64,000 nucleotides of DNA, taken from Calycina herbarum. Taxonomy: Eukaryota; Ascomycota; Leotiomycetes; Helotiales; Pezizellaceae. Of this stretch, positions 12,108 to 22,377 are shown in pieces. Made by a program: the position numbers and the translations under genes. The number at the start of each line of letters is the position of its first letter. Position 1 is the first letter of the stretch. The notes beneath the pieces are model-generated. The model had not been told where the DNA came from and made no database searches. It saw nothing but the letters and a program-made list of their open reading frames with translations. The DNA lies in assembly GCA_001414485.1 (NCBI GenBank), contig LLEY01000129.1:62001-126000 (forward strand), read 5' to 3'.

Positions 12108-12400
12108 TATTACAGCGCTAGTCTATAACCTAGAAGAATATACGTAATAACACGTAACCTTAGTAATTACCTCGGGATATATAGATCTATAATAAGAGCT
12201 ATAGTAAGATCTTAGCTATACGTGATTCTAGCTCTTTATAGCTTATACGAGATTTTAGCTTCTTATAGCTTCTACTTACTTAGTAACTACTTTCTCTAGA
12301 TATATAACCCGCGTTACCTTCGTAGATAGAACTATAGCTTTAAATTCTCGTATTTATATATATATACTCTTATACTTTTACTTTCAGTTATAGTTTATAA
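12108..12400 (+). repeat. 3' LTR of the second Gypsy element (right end approximate)
   Basis: It starts right after the purine tract with the same TATTACAG as the LTR at 7098. The rest differs, so this is another Gypsy family. No partner LTR lies in the window, so the right boundary cannot be set by comparison. Confidence 0.55.
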
Positions 12401-12490
12401 TAAATAACACTTTTAAGCTTTTTAATACTCTCTTTTTTAAAAGCTATTATAGCTTTTAAATTAATAAGATTATTTAAATTATTATTTATA

Positions 12491-14333
12491 ACGTGGTTTA
12501 TTACTAAATCGGTAATATTACTAAGTTAGTAATTTTCTCTTATATTCTACTCTATTAAGTTTAATATACGTTTTCTTAACTACTATAAATAGAAGTTTAT
12601 ACTAAAGAAGCTTAAATAATCCTAGCTTTTAAAGCTATTCGTTTATCTAAGAAGATTAACTCTTTAGCTATAGTAAAGCTTTATAGAGTGTCTAGATCTA
12701 TACTCTTAGATAGAATAGCTAGCTAAACTTCTTAAAACGAAATCCGACCTAACTATATTAAGTTATCTAAGATAGAAGAGAAAGTAATTATTTAGAATAT
12801 ACTTAACCTAGATTCTAGAGGGTTTATACCCTAGCTAGCTAGTATAGAAGATATAGTAAATTTTATTTTAGAATTAAGAGAGAGGAAACGCGTCGGTAAG
12901 CTCTAGGTATATTAATTTATATAACGATAACTAGCTTTTAAGACGTGTTTTAATCGCGTCTATGATTTCTAAAGAGTCTTATATAAAGATTCTAAGCTAA
13001 TTAGCTCGTAGTTCTAACTAGTTAAAAATATAAGAGTAAAATATAGAGTATTAGACTACGACTTTTATAACTTCGACGAAACTAGCTTTATAATAGATAT
13101 AATTTGTCTTATAATAGTTGTTATCTATATAAATCGACGTAGTAGAGATAAAGCAGTTTAGCTAGAGAATTAGAAATAGGCTATAGTAATTGCTTATATT
13201 AATAGTAAAGGCTAGAGTATCTCTTTATTTCTAGTAGTTTAGAGTAAGAACTACCTCTTAAATTAGTATATAGATAGCGGTCTCTTAACTGATTAGGTTA
13301 TTAAACCGATAAGTAATAGATAGACGAATAATAAGACAGGTCTAGAATAGCTGAAACACTTCGATAAATATACTACTACTTATATAAGAGGTCTATATTA
13401 AATACTCGTATTAGATAGATATAAGAGTTACGAATCAGCTAAGTTCTAAGAGTACTATAAAGTATATAATATTATTACTCTTAGATTACCTCTCTATTCG
13501 TCTTATCTTACCTAGCTACTTGATATTAGATACTTTAGTATCTTAAAGTAGGTATATAGTCGGTAGATTAAGACGTTTATTAAAGCTTATATTAATTATA
13601 TTACGAAGGTAGAGTTCTTTCTAGCCTTTATAACAGTGTATAAGGAATCTATAATAGCTTAAAACTATTAGACTAGATTCTATAGAGCTGGCTTAGTACC
13701 TTTTAACCTATAAGTAGTGCTTTTAAAGCTTAATATAAAGTTATAGACTCTAACTCTCTCTAGACCCTCTATAGCTAACAGCTACTCTTAGGTCTCCTAG
13801 ACTCCTTCTAACCTAACTAAAGCTCTCTTATAAATAATCTTTATTTGAAATTAGATTATCTATTACTAAGAGAGCTCGCTAACTCTACTTTTTAAGACAG
13901 TTACTATATTAGCTAAAGATATAAAGCGAATAGCTTATAAGATAACTCTACTATCCGCTAAGGTACGTACTCTTTAAGTAGCTAATAAAGCTCTAAGTAA
14001 ACGCCGAAGAGCTAAAAAGGCTCGTATATATTAAGAGAGTACACTTATAGTAGAGGATACCTAAGATATTATAGCTTAAAAGGATATAGATAAGCAGGTA
14101 CGACGCGATATATATATAGCAAGAGATAGTTATAAGAAGAGGCAGCTATCTAGGCGATACTATAGAATCTATAGAAAAGCTAGTTATAACGTACGAACTT
14201 GTTAAGAAGCTATAGATATATCTAGTTTATTAGATTCCGATTAGATTTAGTTAATTTAATATATTATAGTTAATTTATTAATATTCAAAGTTTAATACTA
14301 AGGAAAAATTACTAACTCGGTAATAAACTACGT
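12491..14333 (+). mobile_element. Full-length pogo/Fot1-family DNA transposon (copy 2), RIP-inactivated
   Basis: The 1843-bp element has 26-bp terminal inverted repeats beginning ACGTRGTTTATTAC; the two ends differ at six positions, all transitions. A TA target duplication occupies 12,489-12,490 and 14,334-14,335. The length and TA target fit Fot1/pogo elements of ascomycetes. The plus strand carries a transposase remnant from about 12,600: a helix-turn-helix start, the LDSRGF motif near 12,810, the FDETSF box near 13,070 that contains the first catalytic Asp, and the later segment ITLRLPLYSSYLT near 13,470-13,510 (families read LPPHSSH). Many in-frame stops make it inactive. Confidence 0.9.
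12590..14270 (+). pseudogene. Degenerate pogo/Fot1 transposase
   Basis: The stop-ridden plus-strand frame keeps the family landmarks in order: N-terminal HTH/CENP-B-like region (about 12,600-12,900), DDE domain (about 13,050-13,560), and a Lys/Arg-rich C-terminus (about 13,900-14,260) that also survives in the fragment at 7700-8171. His codons of the conserved box are now Tyr codons, the expected RIP result for CAY. It would have cut and pasted the element at TA sites. No full-length protein can be made. Confidence 0.82.
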
Positions 14334-14335
14334 TA

Positions 14336-15340
14336 TTATAATATATAATTAAAATATACTAGATTATTCTCTCTCTAATTATCTTAGTATATCTTAGAAC
14401 CTTTTTAAAGTTATCTTAATCTCTTTAATTACTAATATTTATATCTTTTAGAATTACTCTTTATACTTTAGCTTACTATCTAATAATTAGAATCTTAGTA
14501 CTTTTAATTATATTTAAAATAGCTATAAATAAACCTATCTACTACTTTATATATATTTACTACTATATACTTAAAGTCTATCTCTTAATTTTTAAGCTCT
14601 AGATTTAATTTAAAAGCTTATTAAGAGTTCTCTTTTATATACTATTTATAAACGTCTTTATCTTAATTATAATTAGTAGTACTTTTAGAATCTTAGTTTT
14701 AAAAAGTATATTTATCTTCTTTTTAAATATCTTTTTTACTTTATTACTACGAAGAGTATATAAAGTAAAAGTTCTCTTCTTTTTTTAGACTTTATTAATA
14801 TAAATATAGAATCTCTCTCTTTTATAAGTTTAAAAAGCTTAAAAACTAATATATATTTTAGTCTTCTATTAAGCTTCTTTTATTACTCTTACTTTCTCTC
14901 TCTCTTCTTCTCTCTAATAATTCTTCTCTTTTTTAGTATTAGCTCTTTTCTTCTTTATATATATTATATTATTATCTTTAATTTATTATTATAATTTAAT
15001 AGCTCTAGAGAGAGAGAGAGTAATTAAGAGTATATAAGAGCCTAGTATTATTAAAAGACTCTTATTAAAAAGACGCGCTTTTAGAGCTTTTAAGTTAGCT
15101 CTTACTAAAGCTTCTATATTAATTATAAACTTTCTTTTTAGTAGTAGTATATTAGTAGTAGAAGAGAGGTCTTTTTAGTAGTGTTTTTTAGTAGCCTTTT
15201 TAGCTTTAGAAGATATTTTAGATATCTCTAGTCTAAGGTCTTATAAGTATATATTCTTAGATATATTAGAGTATCAAAGGTATTAAGAATAAGAAGTATA
15301 TAATAATAAGTAATAATTTAGCTAATATTTATCTAAGGGC
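14336..15340. other. AT-rich tract without recognisable element or gene
   Basis: The tract continues the RIP composition but I could not assign it to any of the elements. Around 14,880-15,010 it has long CT-rich runs (TTCTCTCTC...) followed by AT-rich and AGAGAG sequence. It ends where normal composition begins. It may be the remnant of a further repeat whose other copies lie elsewhere. Confidence 0.45.
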
Positions 15341-15737
15341 TTCTAGCTATGATTACGATATGTAAAATACTTAGATTATAAAAAAAGTAGGCAAATTCAA
15401 GCTTAACTCGTAACTGACTGTATTCCTTCGAGATTTGTTCAAGCAACAGGCCCGAGTTTCCTAGAATTTTTGGGTCCAGTATTAGAAACGTGAGCTTTAT
15501 GTAGAGCGGCGACTTGAACCTATTTTACGAAGGAAATAGTTACTTTGAAGTAGATATCGAGGAAAGAATAGAGAAAGAGATGTACCACATCCTCATGTAT
15601 TTGGAGAGAAAAGTAAAAATGGAATATACACACAAAAGAGATGCATTCTAGGAAATCAGGGGCCAGTTACCAAGTCCAATTTATGGTTGTTTCAGAAATG
15701 GCCTTTGAAGTTCTTCAAGTGTTATCTAAATAAAATC
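15341..15737. other. Transition zone and 3' flank of the first gene
   Basis: Composition returns to normal and CpA/TpG reappear. The 400 bases hold no supported gene and probably include the 3' untranslated region of the minus-strand gene that ends at 15,738. Confidence 0.5.
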
Positions 15738-17465
15738 TCACCGATGCTTCAAATCCGACTCATGTTTTTCCCACAGGTTCTTGCAAGCCCGATGGCCCCA
15801 GTGTTCAACCCACCACTCCCCAAAGCTATCATCAACCTGGACATCCACCTTGCTTATCCTCTCCTCTCTTTTGAGGCCACATATAACACAGGGTTTAGGG
15901 GCCGTTAGACCACCTGGCTGAGACTTGACATTCATTACTTCAGTAATCTCAGGAATCACCAGGTGTCTAGAGGCATCTTTGATGCTAGTGTTGGCTACAG
16001 CGATAGCGGAACGGAGTCGACCGATTTGATCTTTCCATACCCTCACAACCTCAGCGGCTTCTCGATCTTCTCGAGTCGCCTCGGCTTTATCAACACCAGT
16101 CAGTTTCATGCCCCCCTTTCCTCCCGCCGCAGCAGGCCCAATTTTCATGGCTTGAGACAGAATAGTATCTCTTTTCCATCGCAATTTACGACCCGCAACG
16201 ACCCGAGCTGCTACTGTAGCAATAAGTAGATAGCCACGCAAAAAATCGACAGTTCTTGGGTCAGATAATATTCTGTTCTTGAGAGAAAATGGCTGGTTGA
16301 CAACTCCTTTAAACAGCGTGCTTTGCGGAAGATCAAACAATTGTGGAAATAGTGTTAAAAGAACGGATGGAGGTGGTACGTTGGTTGGTGGTGGAATATC
16401 GACCTTTTTGGGGGAGACAACTTGGTCAGCTGTATCCCACCCCCACGCATCAGCTTCAATTCCCGACGCAGCCTTCGCAGTCGTTACAGCAGGAGGTTCT
16501 GGTGGAAGATCTTCGAAGTCACCCCAGTCGTCGTCTGCTTGGTTTCCTGGCGCAGGAGAGTCCTTGTACTTGAATATATCAGGCTTGGGGGAGACAAATG
16601 TTGGCCATGCCGTTATTGGAGATCCTGATTTTGGTTTATCTGCTTCCTTAAGTGCTGATACCTTGCCCATAGCAAGTCCAAGCTGCCCAAATGGATTCCT
16701 CTCCTGAAAAGACGGGGACTTCGGCGCTTGGGGATATGGCAATGTACCCGAGCCCATAGAGGTTGGAGCGAGTTGTTTAGGTCTTTTCGATAGTTTCGAT
16801 TCCAGTGTAGTTGCCCCAAATAGTTTATTTAAAGATTGAGAAGATGGTGGTGGTGGCGGCGGGGTAGGCTCAGGGGCAGAAACGCTTTCGAAGTCCCCAA
16901 AGTCATCGTCGTCATCCATTTCTGCACACTCCTCAGTGGCATCAAATAGTACATCATTACTAAAGGTATCCGTTGTTTGTACCGCTGGTTTCTGGGGTGC
17001 TGATACGGACTTTGTATTTGGCAGGTTCGGTATCGATTGAAGATTATGGGCATTGCTCGAGAAAAGGTCCAAGGTTGGCCTCCTGACTATCCCAATATCT
17101 TTGCGGGTTTGGAAGGGTTTATTTGCCTCCCTATAATTTGCCGCCGGAGGAGTAAACTTCTGAGGCTGTTGAAAAGGAACCGTTGCGAAATCGCCCCATA
17201 TATCATCCTCGGCAGGCACGGTAGATGGTTGTGTATTGCTCGAACTCGGCTGGAAACTATTCATGCTACCCCATATATCCTCGTTGGGAGCCATTGTTTG
17301 GCTTGGCTGAGTATTCCATTGCGTACCCGTCGGAGCAGTTTGAGGGTTGCTTGTTCCTCCAAGAAATGCGAGGTCATTCGAGGCGGATGTCGCATTTGTT
17401 CGGCCGTTTGGGGGAGCGGGAGCTTGATAGAAGCTATCAAACTCGGCCAGAAGATCGGCAGACAT
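15738..17465 (-). CDS. Aftiphilin/Laa2-like clathrin-adaptor accessory protein (fungal Ppk6-type)
   Basis: Single exon, 575 residues. The N-terminal 350 residues are low-complexity and carry repeated acidic aromatic motifs: WGDF at 90-93, FGDFE at 189-193, WGDFE at 314-318 and DAWGW at 339-343. Such motifs bind the gamma-adaptin ear in aftiphilin-type proteins and in yeast Laa2 (YBL010C), so a role in AP-1/clathrin traffic at the trans-Golgi or endosome is the best inference. A folded C-terminal part (about 365-575) holds a helical segment (about 385-440) and a final Cys-rich module (C526-X2-C529 ... H558-X2-C561) that could bind zinc. Fungal relatives are often labelled Ser/Thr kinase Ppk6, but I see no glycine loop, HRD or DFG. 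The start is the first ATG, MSADLLAEFDSF. It is divergent from the RabGAP gene. Confidence 0.75.
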   Translation of the reverse strand: MSADLLAEFDSFYQAPAPPNGRTNATSASNDLAFLGGTSNPQTAPTGTQWNTQPSQTMAPNEDIWGSMNSFQPSSSNTQPSTVPAEDDIWGDFATVPFQQPQKFTPPAANYREANKPFQTRKDIGIVRRPTLDLFSSNAHNLQSIPNLPNTKSVSAPQKPAVQTTDTFSNDVLFDATEECAEMDDDDDFGDFESVSAPEPTPPPPPPSSQSLNKLFGATTLESKLSKRPKQLAPTSMGSGTLPYPQAPKSPSFQERNPFGQLGLAMGKVSALKEADKPKSGSPITAWPTFVSPKPDIFKYKDSPAPGNQADDDWGDFEDLPPEPPAVTTAKAASGIEADAWGWDTADQVVSPKKVDIPPPTNVPPPSVLLTLFPQLFDLPQSTLFKGVVNQPFSLKNRILSDPRTVDFLRGYLLIATVAARVVAGRKLRWKRDTILSQAMKIGPAAAGGKGGMKLTGVDKAEATREDREAAEVVRVWKDQIGRLRSAIAVANTSIKDASRHLVIPEITEVMNVKSQPGGLTAPKPCVICGLKREERISKVDVQVDDSFGEWWVEHWGHRACKNLWEKHESDLKHR

Positions 17466-17967
17466 GGTGGTGAATTTCCTAGACCTGTGGAAATGCCAGA
17501 CTATGAAAATGACAACTTAGCAAAACATCAAAAACTTGAAATAGCGAAAGCTGGAATCCCCCTTTCGAAGCCTATTGAGCTGAGCTCACCGAGTCATCGT
17601 TCAGGACGAGCTTCACTACCGTACAAGGGCTTGTCTGCCCATTGATTCCGTACGTTGATATACTGTAGAAGTGAACAACGTGTGAATCACGGAGTGGTGT
17701 AGCTGATAAAGAATTGCAGCAGCTGGACGGACGACAAGGAGATTTCTTGTCGTGAATTCGGCGAGGCTGTGCTTCATGTTGATTGGACTGAGATATACTC
17801 TAGACACACCTGGTGTGCTTATATCCCACGACAGGGAATATGGCTTGGAACTGGGGCAGGCCTGGACCATGAAACTCGTGCCCAAAAGCTTCATTATTAT
17901 CTGAAATCTCCCCAGGCTGCTGCTGACATCTCGTATCCTTGCGGGTGCTGAGTTAAACAAAGTAGTA
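17466..17967. promoter_or_regulatory. Shared intergenic promoter region of the aftiphilin-like and TBC genes
   Basis: The 502 bases separate two divergent start codons, so both promoters must lie here or overlap the genes. I see no clear TATA box and no supported coding sequence; the open frames seen on the plus strand run through from antisense of the flanking gene. Confidence 0.5.
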
Positions 17968-20777
17968 ATGCGGTCGTTGGAGGATTCTAGGTACGACCTA
18001 TTTCATCCGTTGCCTCGATATCTCTCCCCCAACTAACTCATCTGCAGGAAAAGATGGGAAGTCACACGAAGGCACGCTTCCACTCTCGAAGGGCTGAAGA
18101 AGGCGGTAAGGGCCGACGGTGACCACAGTCCTTGTGTCTCAGGCCTGCGTTCGGTGTGCTGGAAGGTTGGTTTTAATGAAAGGGGGCACAATATGAACAT
18201 ACAATTAATTGGTCGTCATAGACATTCTTACTCTTTCAAAATGTCCAAACCACGGGCTGGTCACGAGCTCTTGTTGATTCTAGAAGTGCATATACGTCTC
18301 TCCGGGAGCACTTTTTGAGATACATAGCAAACCCGGATGAGGTTGGCTCGGCATTGGATCCCCTCGACGATGACCAAAGCGTAGGTCGCTCTGTATCTTC
18401 CAAAACTCCAGTTCGCTAATTCTTCTAGTCCCCTTGGAATACCATGCGGCAGGATGAGGAGATTCGAACCGAGATATTTCAAGATGTCGAGAGATGTATG
18501 CCCGAGGAAGAATATTTCCGTCATCCAGAAACACAACGAATCTTGTTGGACATATTATTTGTCTTTTGTAAGATAAACCAGGATGTGGGTTATCGACAAG
18601 GTATGCATGAAGTCTTAGCTCCTATTCTCTGGGTGGTTGAGCAAGATGCAATTGACAAAGCAAGCTACGAGTCGACATCAACATGTGAAGCAGACGGTGT
18701 CCTTCTAGAAATGTTGGACCCGGCTTTCATTGAGCATGATGCTTTTACACTCCTGTCGTTAGTTATGCGTTCAGCAAAGGCATTTTATGAGCTCGGCGAA
18801 CCCGACCGTAAAGTAAGCGATGTGAACGTAGCTCAACAACAAGCGGCTTCCCCTATCGTGGAGAGAAGTAAGCGAATACATGAAGAATATTTGGCTCGCT
18901 TGGACCCGGAGCTTGCAACGCATTTAACAAATATCGAGATTCTACCTCAAATTTTTATAATGTGAGATTTCGTCTCGTCTTCACTTGGAACAGCCTGCTT
19001 ACAATTAATCATCAGACGATGGATCAGGCTTCTCTTTGGACGAGAATTTCCGTTCGACCAACTATTAGCTCTCTGGGATACGCTACTTGCAGAAGATCCC
19101 GGTCTTGATCTAGTAGACATGATCTGTGTAGCCATGCTACTAAGGATAAGGTGGCAATGTAAGACTTCTTCCCCAACTCTTGACCCATTTTCCTCGGACA
19201 TTTACACTTTCCGCAGTGATAGAAGCAAATTATTCCGTTGCTTTGATGCTTTTACTGAAATACCCATCGCCCACTCAACCACATGAACCCCGAACCTTTG
19301 TTGATGATGCTATATATCTCCGAGACAACTTCAGTTCTGCTGGTGGGACAACTATCATCACCAAGTATGGAGCGAAAGCTCCTCATTTCAAATCATCAGA
19401 CTCTCGACCGTCAACGCCATCAAGTCGAGGGATCAGCCCAAGCCAAAGGTTATCAAGAACCAAACCACCACTTCCTTCTCCAGCCCGATATCTTCAGCAG
19501 CAAGGTGGAGTCGAAGCACTCTTCAGAGGCGCTGCTAAAGGTGTCTTGGAGCGAGGTGAACGCCTTGGGATAAACCAGGCTGTGAGAGATGCTGTTGGAG
19601 AGGTAAGGCAAAACATGCAAGGCCTTCAAGCATCAAGAAGCAATTCTGCAAGAAGTATCAGGCCTTCGGATGGAACGAGATGGTCTCTTGACGATGGGAG
19701 GTCGATTCCGACTGCGAAAGCTGCCATTTCTGCTATGAATGCTCGTAACATGCAATTGGCTCGTATGCTTGAGGGAGCCATGTCTGACTTACGAAATATC
19801 TCTTCCAACAAGGAAAGCAATAAGGAGAAATGCGTCGAGGCTATGGATCTTGCGATTGCCAAGGTCGACTTTGTTAGGATATATTTGGAGGATGCTACTA
19901 TGCCTCTACCTTCAGATTCTCCTCCACTTGGTCCTTCAACTCCTTCGGCAGAATCTCCCAAACCACAGCAAAATACATTGCCCCAACCACCGCCAGATAT
20001 CACGCCAGAACCAAAGCCAGTTGTGGCAACCCCACCTAAACCTGAACAAGAAAAGACTCAGGAACCGGAGTCACCAAGATTGGCCCCAAGTCCGTTGTTA
20101 AGTACGGCAAACCGAAAATCTCAGAGGGATAAGGAGAATATAGCATCGGAAGATTCAGCGAAAGTCGCGAATGAGCCACCTCCCCAGGCTGGGTTATTAG
20201 CAAGGCCAAGGGCACCCGTACCGACACGGTCGAGCATAGCACAATCGTGAGTATATTGCAACCTCACTAATTTCATTCTAAGATGTTTGGGATTTGTTGT
20301 GTGAATACGACCTCCGCTGTTGCCTTAGAGATTCTAGAACAATTGCACATATTGTTCGGGGGGGTTTAGGAGAATCAAGAAATGGAGTTTCTAATTTTTC
20401 TAAACCCCTCGGACAATATTGTATACCCTTTCAGATACAGCAGGTGCTCTCTACCCTGTTTCTCCTATGATGAGCAGTAAAACTAAGTTCCATGCTAATG
20501 CAGAAGTAGGTCATTCAGCTGGATGCTTGAACCAGACCCGCATTCAGGATCGCCTTCCAAGTCGTCTCCGCCGAAATCACCATCCCCGTTCTCCAAATCC
20601 GCTAGAAAACCAACATCAGGTCATGGACGAGAGAAAGCTGCATTCCTATTTGGCGAAGAACCAGGAGAATCGAGTATGACAAACACGAGGTTACCTCTGC
20701 TAGGTGACGCAGATGAGGGGTTTCACCTAGGAACAATCAAGGGTGGTGACAAGAAAGTCATTGCCGAGGATGATTGA
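17968..20777 (+). CDS. TBC-domain RabGAP, TBC1D5-like
   Basis: Seven exons: 17968-17990, 18048-18165, 18222-18380, 18429-18961, 19016-19158, 19217-20246, 20504-20777; 759 residues. The TBC domain (about 45-335) has the GLRSVCWK start, the arginine finger IFQDVER (Arg122) and the glutamine finger YRQG (Gln157), so it should be an active GAP that speeds GTP hydrolysis by a Rab; TBC1D5 acts on Rab7 with retromer on endosomes. The late helix reads IIRWIRLLFGREFPFDQLLALWD across a splice junction, which supports that junction. The C-terminal 400 residues are Ser/Pro-rich. The last exon restores an SFSWML segment; its intron (257 bp) is long and holds a hairpin insertion, so the last junction is the least certain. 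Identity to TBC1D5 rests on domain layout. Confidence 0.85.
20345..20420. repeat. Imperfect inverted repeat (MITE-like hairpin) inside the last TBC intron
   Basis: The arms ATATTGTTCGGGGGGGTTTAG and, about 25 bases later, CTAAACCCCTCGGACAATAT are imperfect inverses. The hairpin lies wholly in the intron 20,247-20,503. It may explain that intron's unusual length. Confidence 0.6.
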
Positions 20778-22377
20778 TTGATGGCATTTCCGTCGATGCC
20801 ATATCTTCACAATTATATTTTACAACTTCCTCTCGAGGGAAAAACATGATTTTACCTTTCCCAGTGATGCCATTTCCTGGATTTAGACACCGACACGACC
20901 TTGAATATTAGGATATCGCGTTCGAAGGGGTAAAGCAAATATGGCGTGTCAGCTTGACCTTCTGGTGATGTACCACATACCTCGATACGGTATCGCGGTG
21001 AGGCTTCTGCAGACCCGCAGACTACCTGCAGTCTCCCACGCAAGGAGATGCATATTCTATCAAGACACGGACTGCAAGAGAGAGAATGTCCCTCGGCGCA
21101 GAAGATCATCTTCATATTCATTCGGGTCATGGAGCTTCGATGAGGAGAATTCCGAAGCCAACCGCCCTACAATCTGATAGGGCGATGTTGAATGGCCATC
21201 AACTCGTCTGGACCACTACATGCCTTTTCTGTGACATGCACCCCAATTCTCTTCCAGCGAATTTTTGGCCAATGGGCTCGTCCCCTCTCGGCCATGCATC
21301 CGGATCAATCCATCGATCCCGCAGCAGGGGAGGCAACTTTTTTGAATTTGCGGTGAAGTGATTGGAGGTGGCTGGCCGAATATTGGTTGAGTATTTAAGA
21401 ACCAATGGGGGCTGAGAGATGCAGACCTCTTCTTTCAACTGGCGGCCAGGGTGAGAAGATGCACGCTTTGGCAATTGCATGAGCAGTGCAGTGCAGAGCG
21501 GGCAACACTGCAGCGATGGGGTTAAAAGGGAAGAAGCAGTCCATTGGGATTGGGGAGTTGGAGGAGAAGGTAAATAGTGAAGTATAGCGGAATTGAAGGG
21601 GACATTTGAAGAGCAATATCCGAGACACAACTGTGGTGAATAATATGTCTAATATCTTTGGTGATCAATCTTCGGTGAATTTAGTGCGGTATCCGAAGCT
21701 ACTGGCAAACGTAGGCAGCGGTAGCCCCGCTTCTTTGATAAGCGAACGGCAGGGCAGGGAGGGCAGCTCAAACAGTTTCTGCTCTTTGCTCTGCGCTAGG
21801 GTTAAAAATCCTACCTACTCGTGCAAGAACCCCGCGATAGCTCTTTCCACTTGACCACCACCACCACTTCCATCTCCGCTCTCTCTCTCGTTCTTCTTCA
21901 ACTCCCCACCTCTCCAACCTCCTCGACTTTTTCCACCTACCCTCTCAAGCTCCTTCGACCTCCTCTTCGACCTCCCTCTTCTTCTCTTCCCCATCCTCCG
22001 ATCCCGCATTCGTCTTTCTTCGCCCCACCACCTTTGACGTGTGTCGCGTCTCTTTGATCATCCTGCTACCCCCCCTTCGCGACAACCTCAACACTCCCGG
22101 TCTACCCCCAATAGTAAGAAACCGACCGTTTATTCTCTCCCCTCTCTACTCTGCCTGGATGATATTGATGCCCATCATTGTTGTCTAATTGCCGAAAACC
22201 TGCAGTCGGTTTCTTTCCCTGCTAACCAAGGTGCTTTTTTGCAGAAAAAACTGACTGGTCATTGTCACAGCGCCCTCTCCAAACGAATCCCTATCAAAGT
22301 GATCATTCAATTGATTGCTTTACCTCTTCTTCAATCTACAAAGATCCTCCTTCCCGAATTCGGACTCACTTTCAAAC
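20778..22377. other. Long intergenic region: 3' flank of the TBC gene and promoter/leader of the KH gene
   Basis: No supported gene lies in these 1.6 kb. From about 21,840 to 22,140 the plus strand is strongly pyrimidine-rich (runs of CT and CCACC), typical of highly expressed fungal promoters and leaders. The leader seems to carry an intron, listed separately. Confidence 0.55.
22114..22244 (+). other. Predicted 5'-UTR intron of the KH-domain gene
   Basis: A GTAAGA donor at 22,114, a GCTAAC branch site at 22,221 and a TTTTTTGCAG acceptor ending at 22,244 lie in the right order upstream of the ATG at 22,378. The 131-bp segment would be removed from the leader together with some upstream start codons. 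RNA evidence is not available here. Confidence 0.45.

Larger units (their letters stand above)
8172..12400 (+). mobile_element. 5'-truncated second Ty3/Gypsy element with 3' LTR, interrupted by a Tc1-like insertion
   Basis: From 8172 the plus strand reads as the C-terminal half of a Gypsy reverse transcriptase: an LYKA-like start, then a KYL...FI.S..GIEVD-like segment and an SFLGFYNFY motif near 8345-8385. The frame breaks at 8481 where a Tc1-like element is inserted and resumes after 9913 with RNase H (LDYKKAFT-like start, about 9940-10,320) and integrase (about 10,750-11,400). A purine tract (about 12,091-12,104) precedes an LTR start at 12,108 whose first bases match those of the other Gypsy LTR. 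Its LTR end is uncertain, near 12,400. All frames are stop-ridden. gag and the start of pol are absent. Confidence 0.8.
1..15340. other. AT-rich, RIP-degraded transposon island
   Basis: The stretch has no intact gene. TpA is very common, CpA and TpG are scarce while CpG survives, and almost every recognisable protein frame is full of TAG and TAA codons. Paired repeats (LTRs, inverted repeats, two pogo copies) differ almost only by C/T and G/A transitions. That is the known signature of repeat-induced point mutation acting on CpA in ascomycetes. The named elements inside are listed separately. Attribution to RIP is inference from mutation type; the AT-rich, stop-filled composition is seen directly. 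Confidence 0.9.

Noticed and set aside
18459..18479. GATTCGAACC-like sequence as the B box of a tRNA gene
   Set aside because: It sits within a coding exon of the RabGAP gene and no cloverleaf can be drawn around it.
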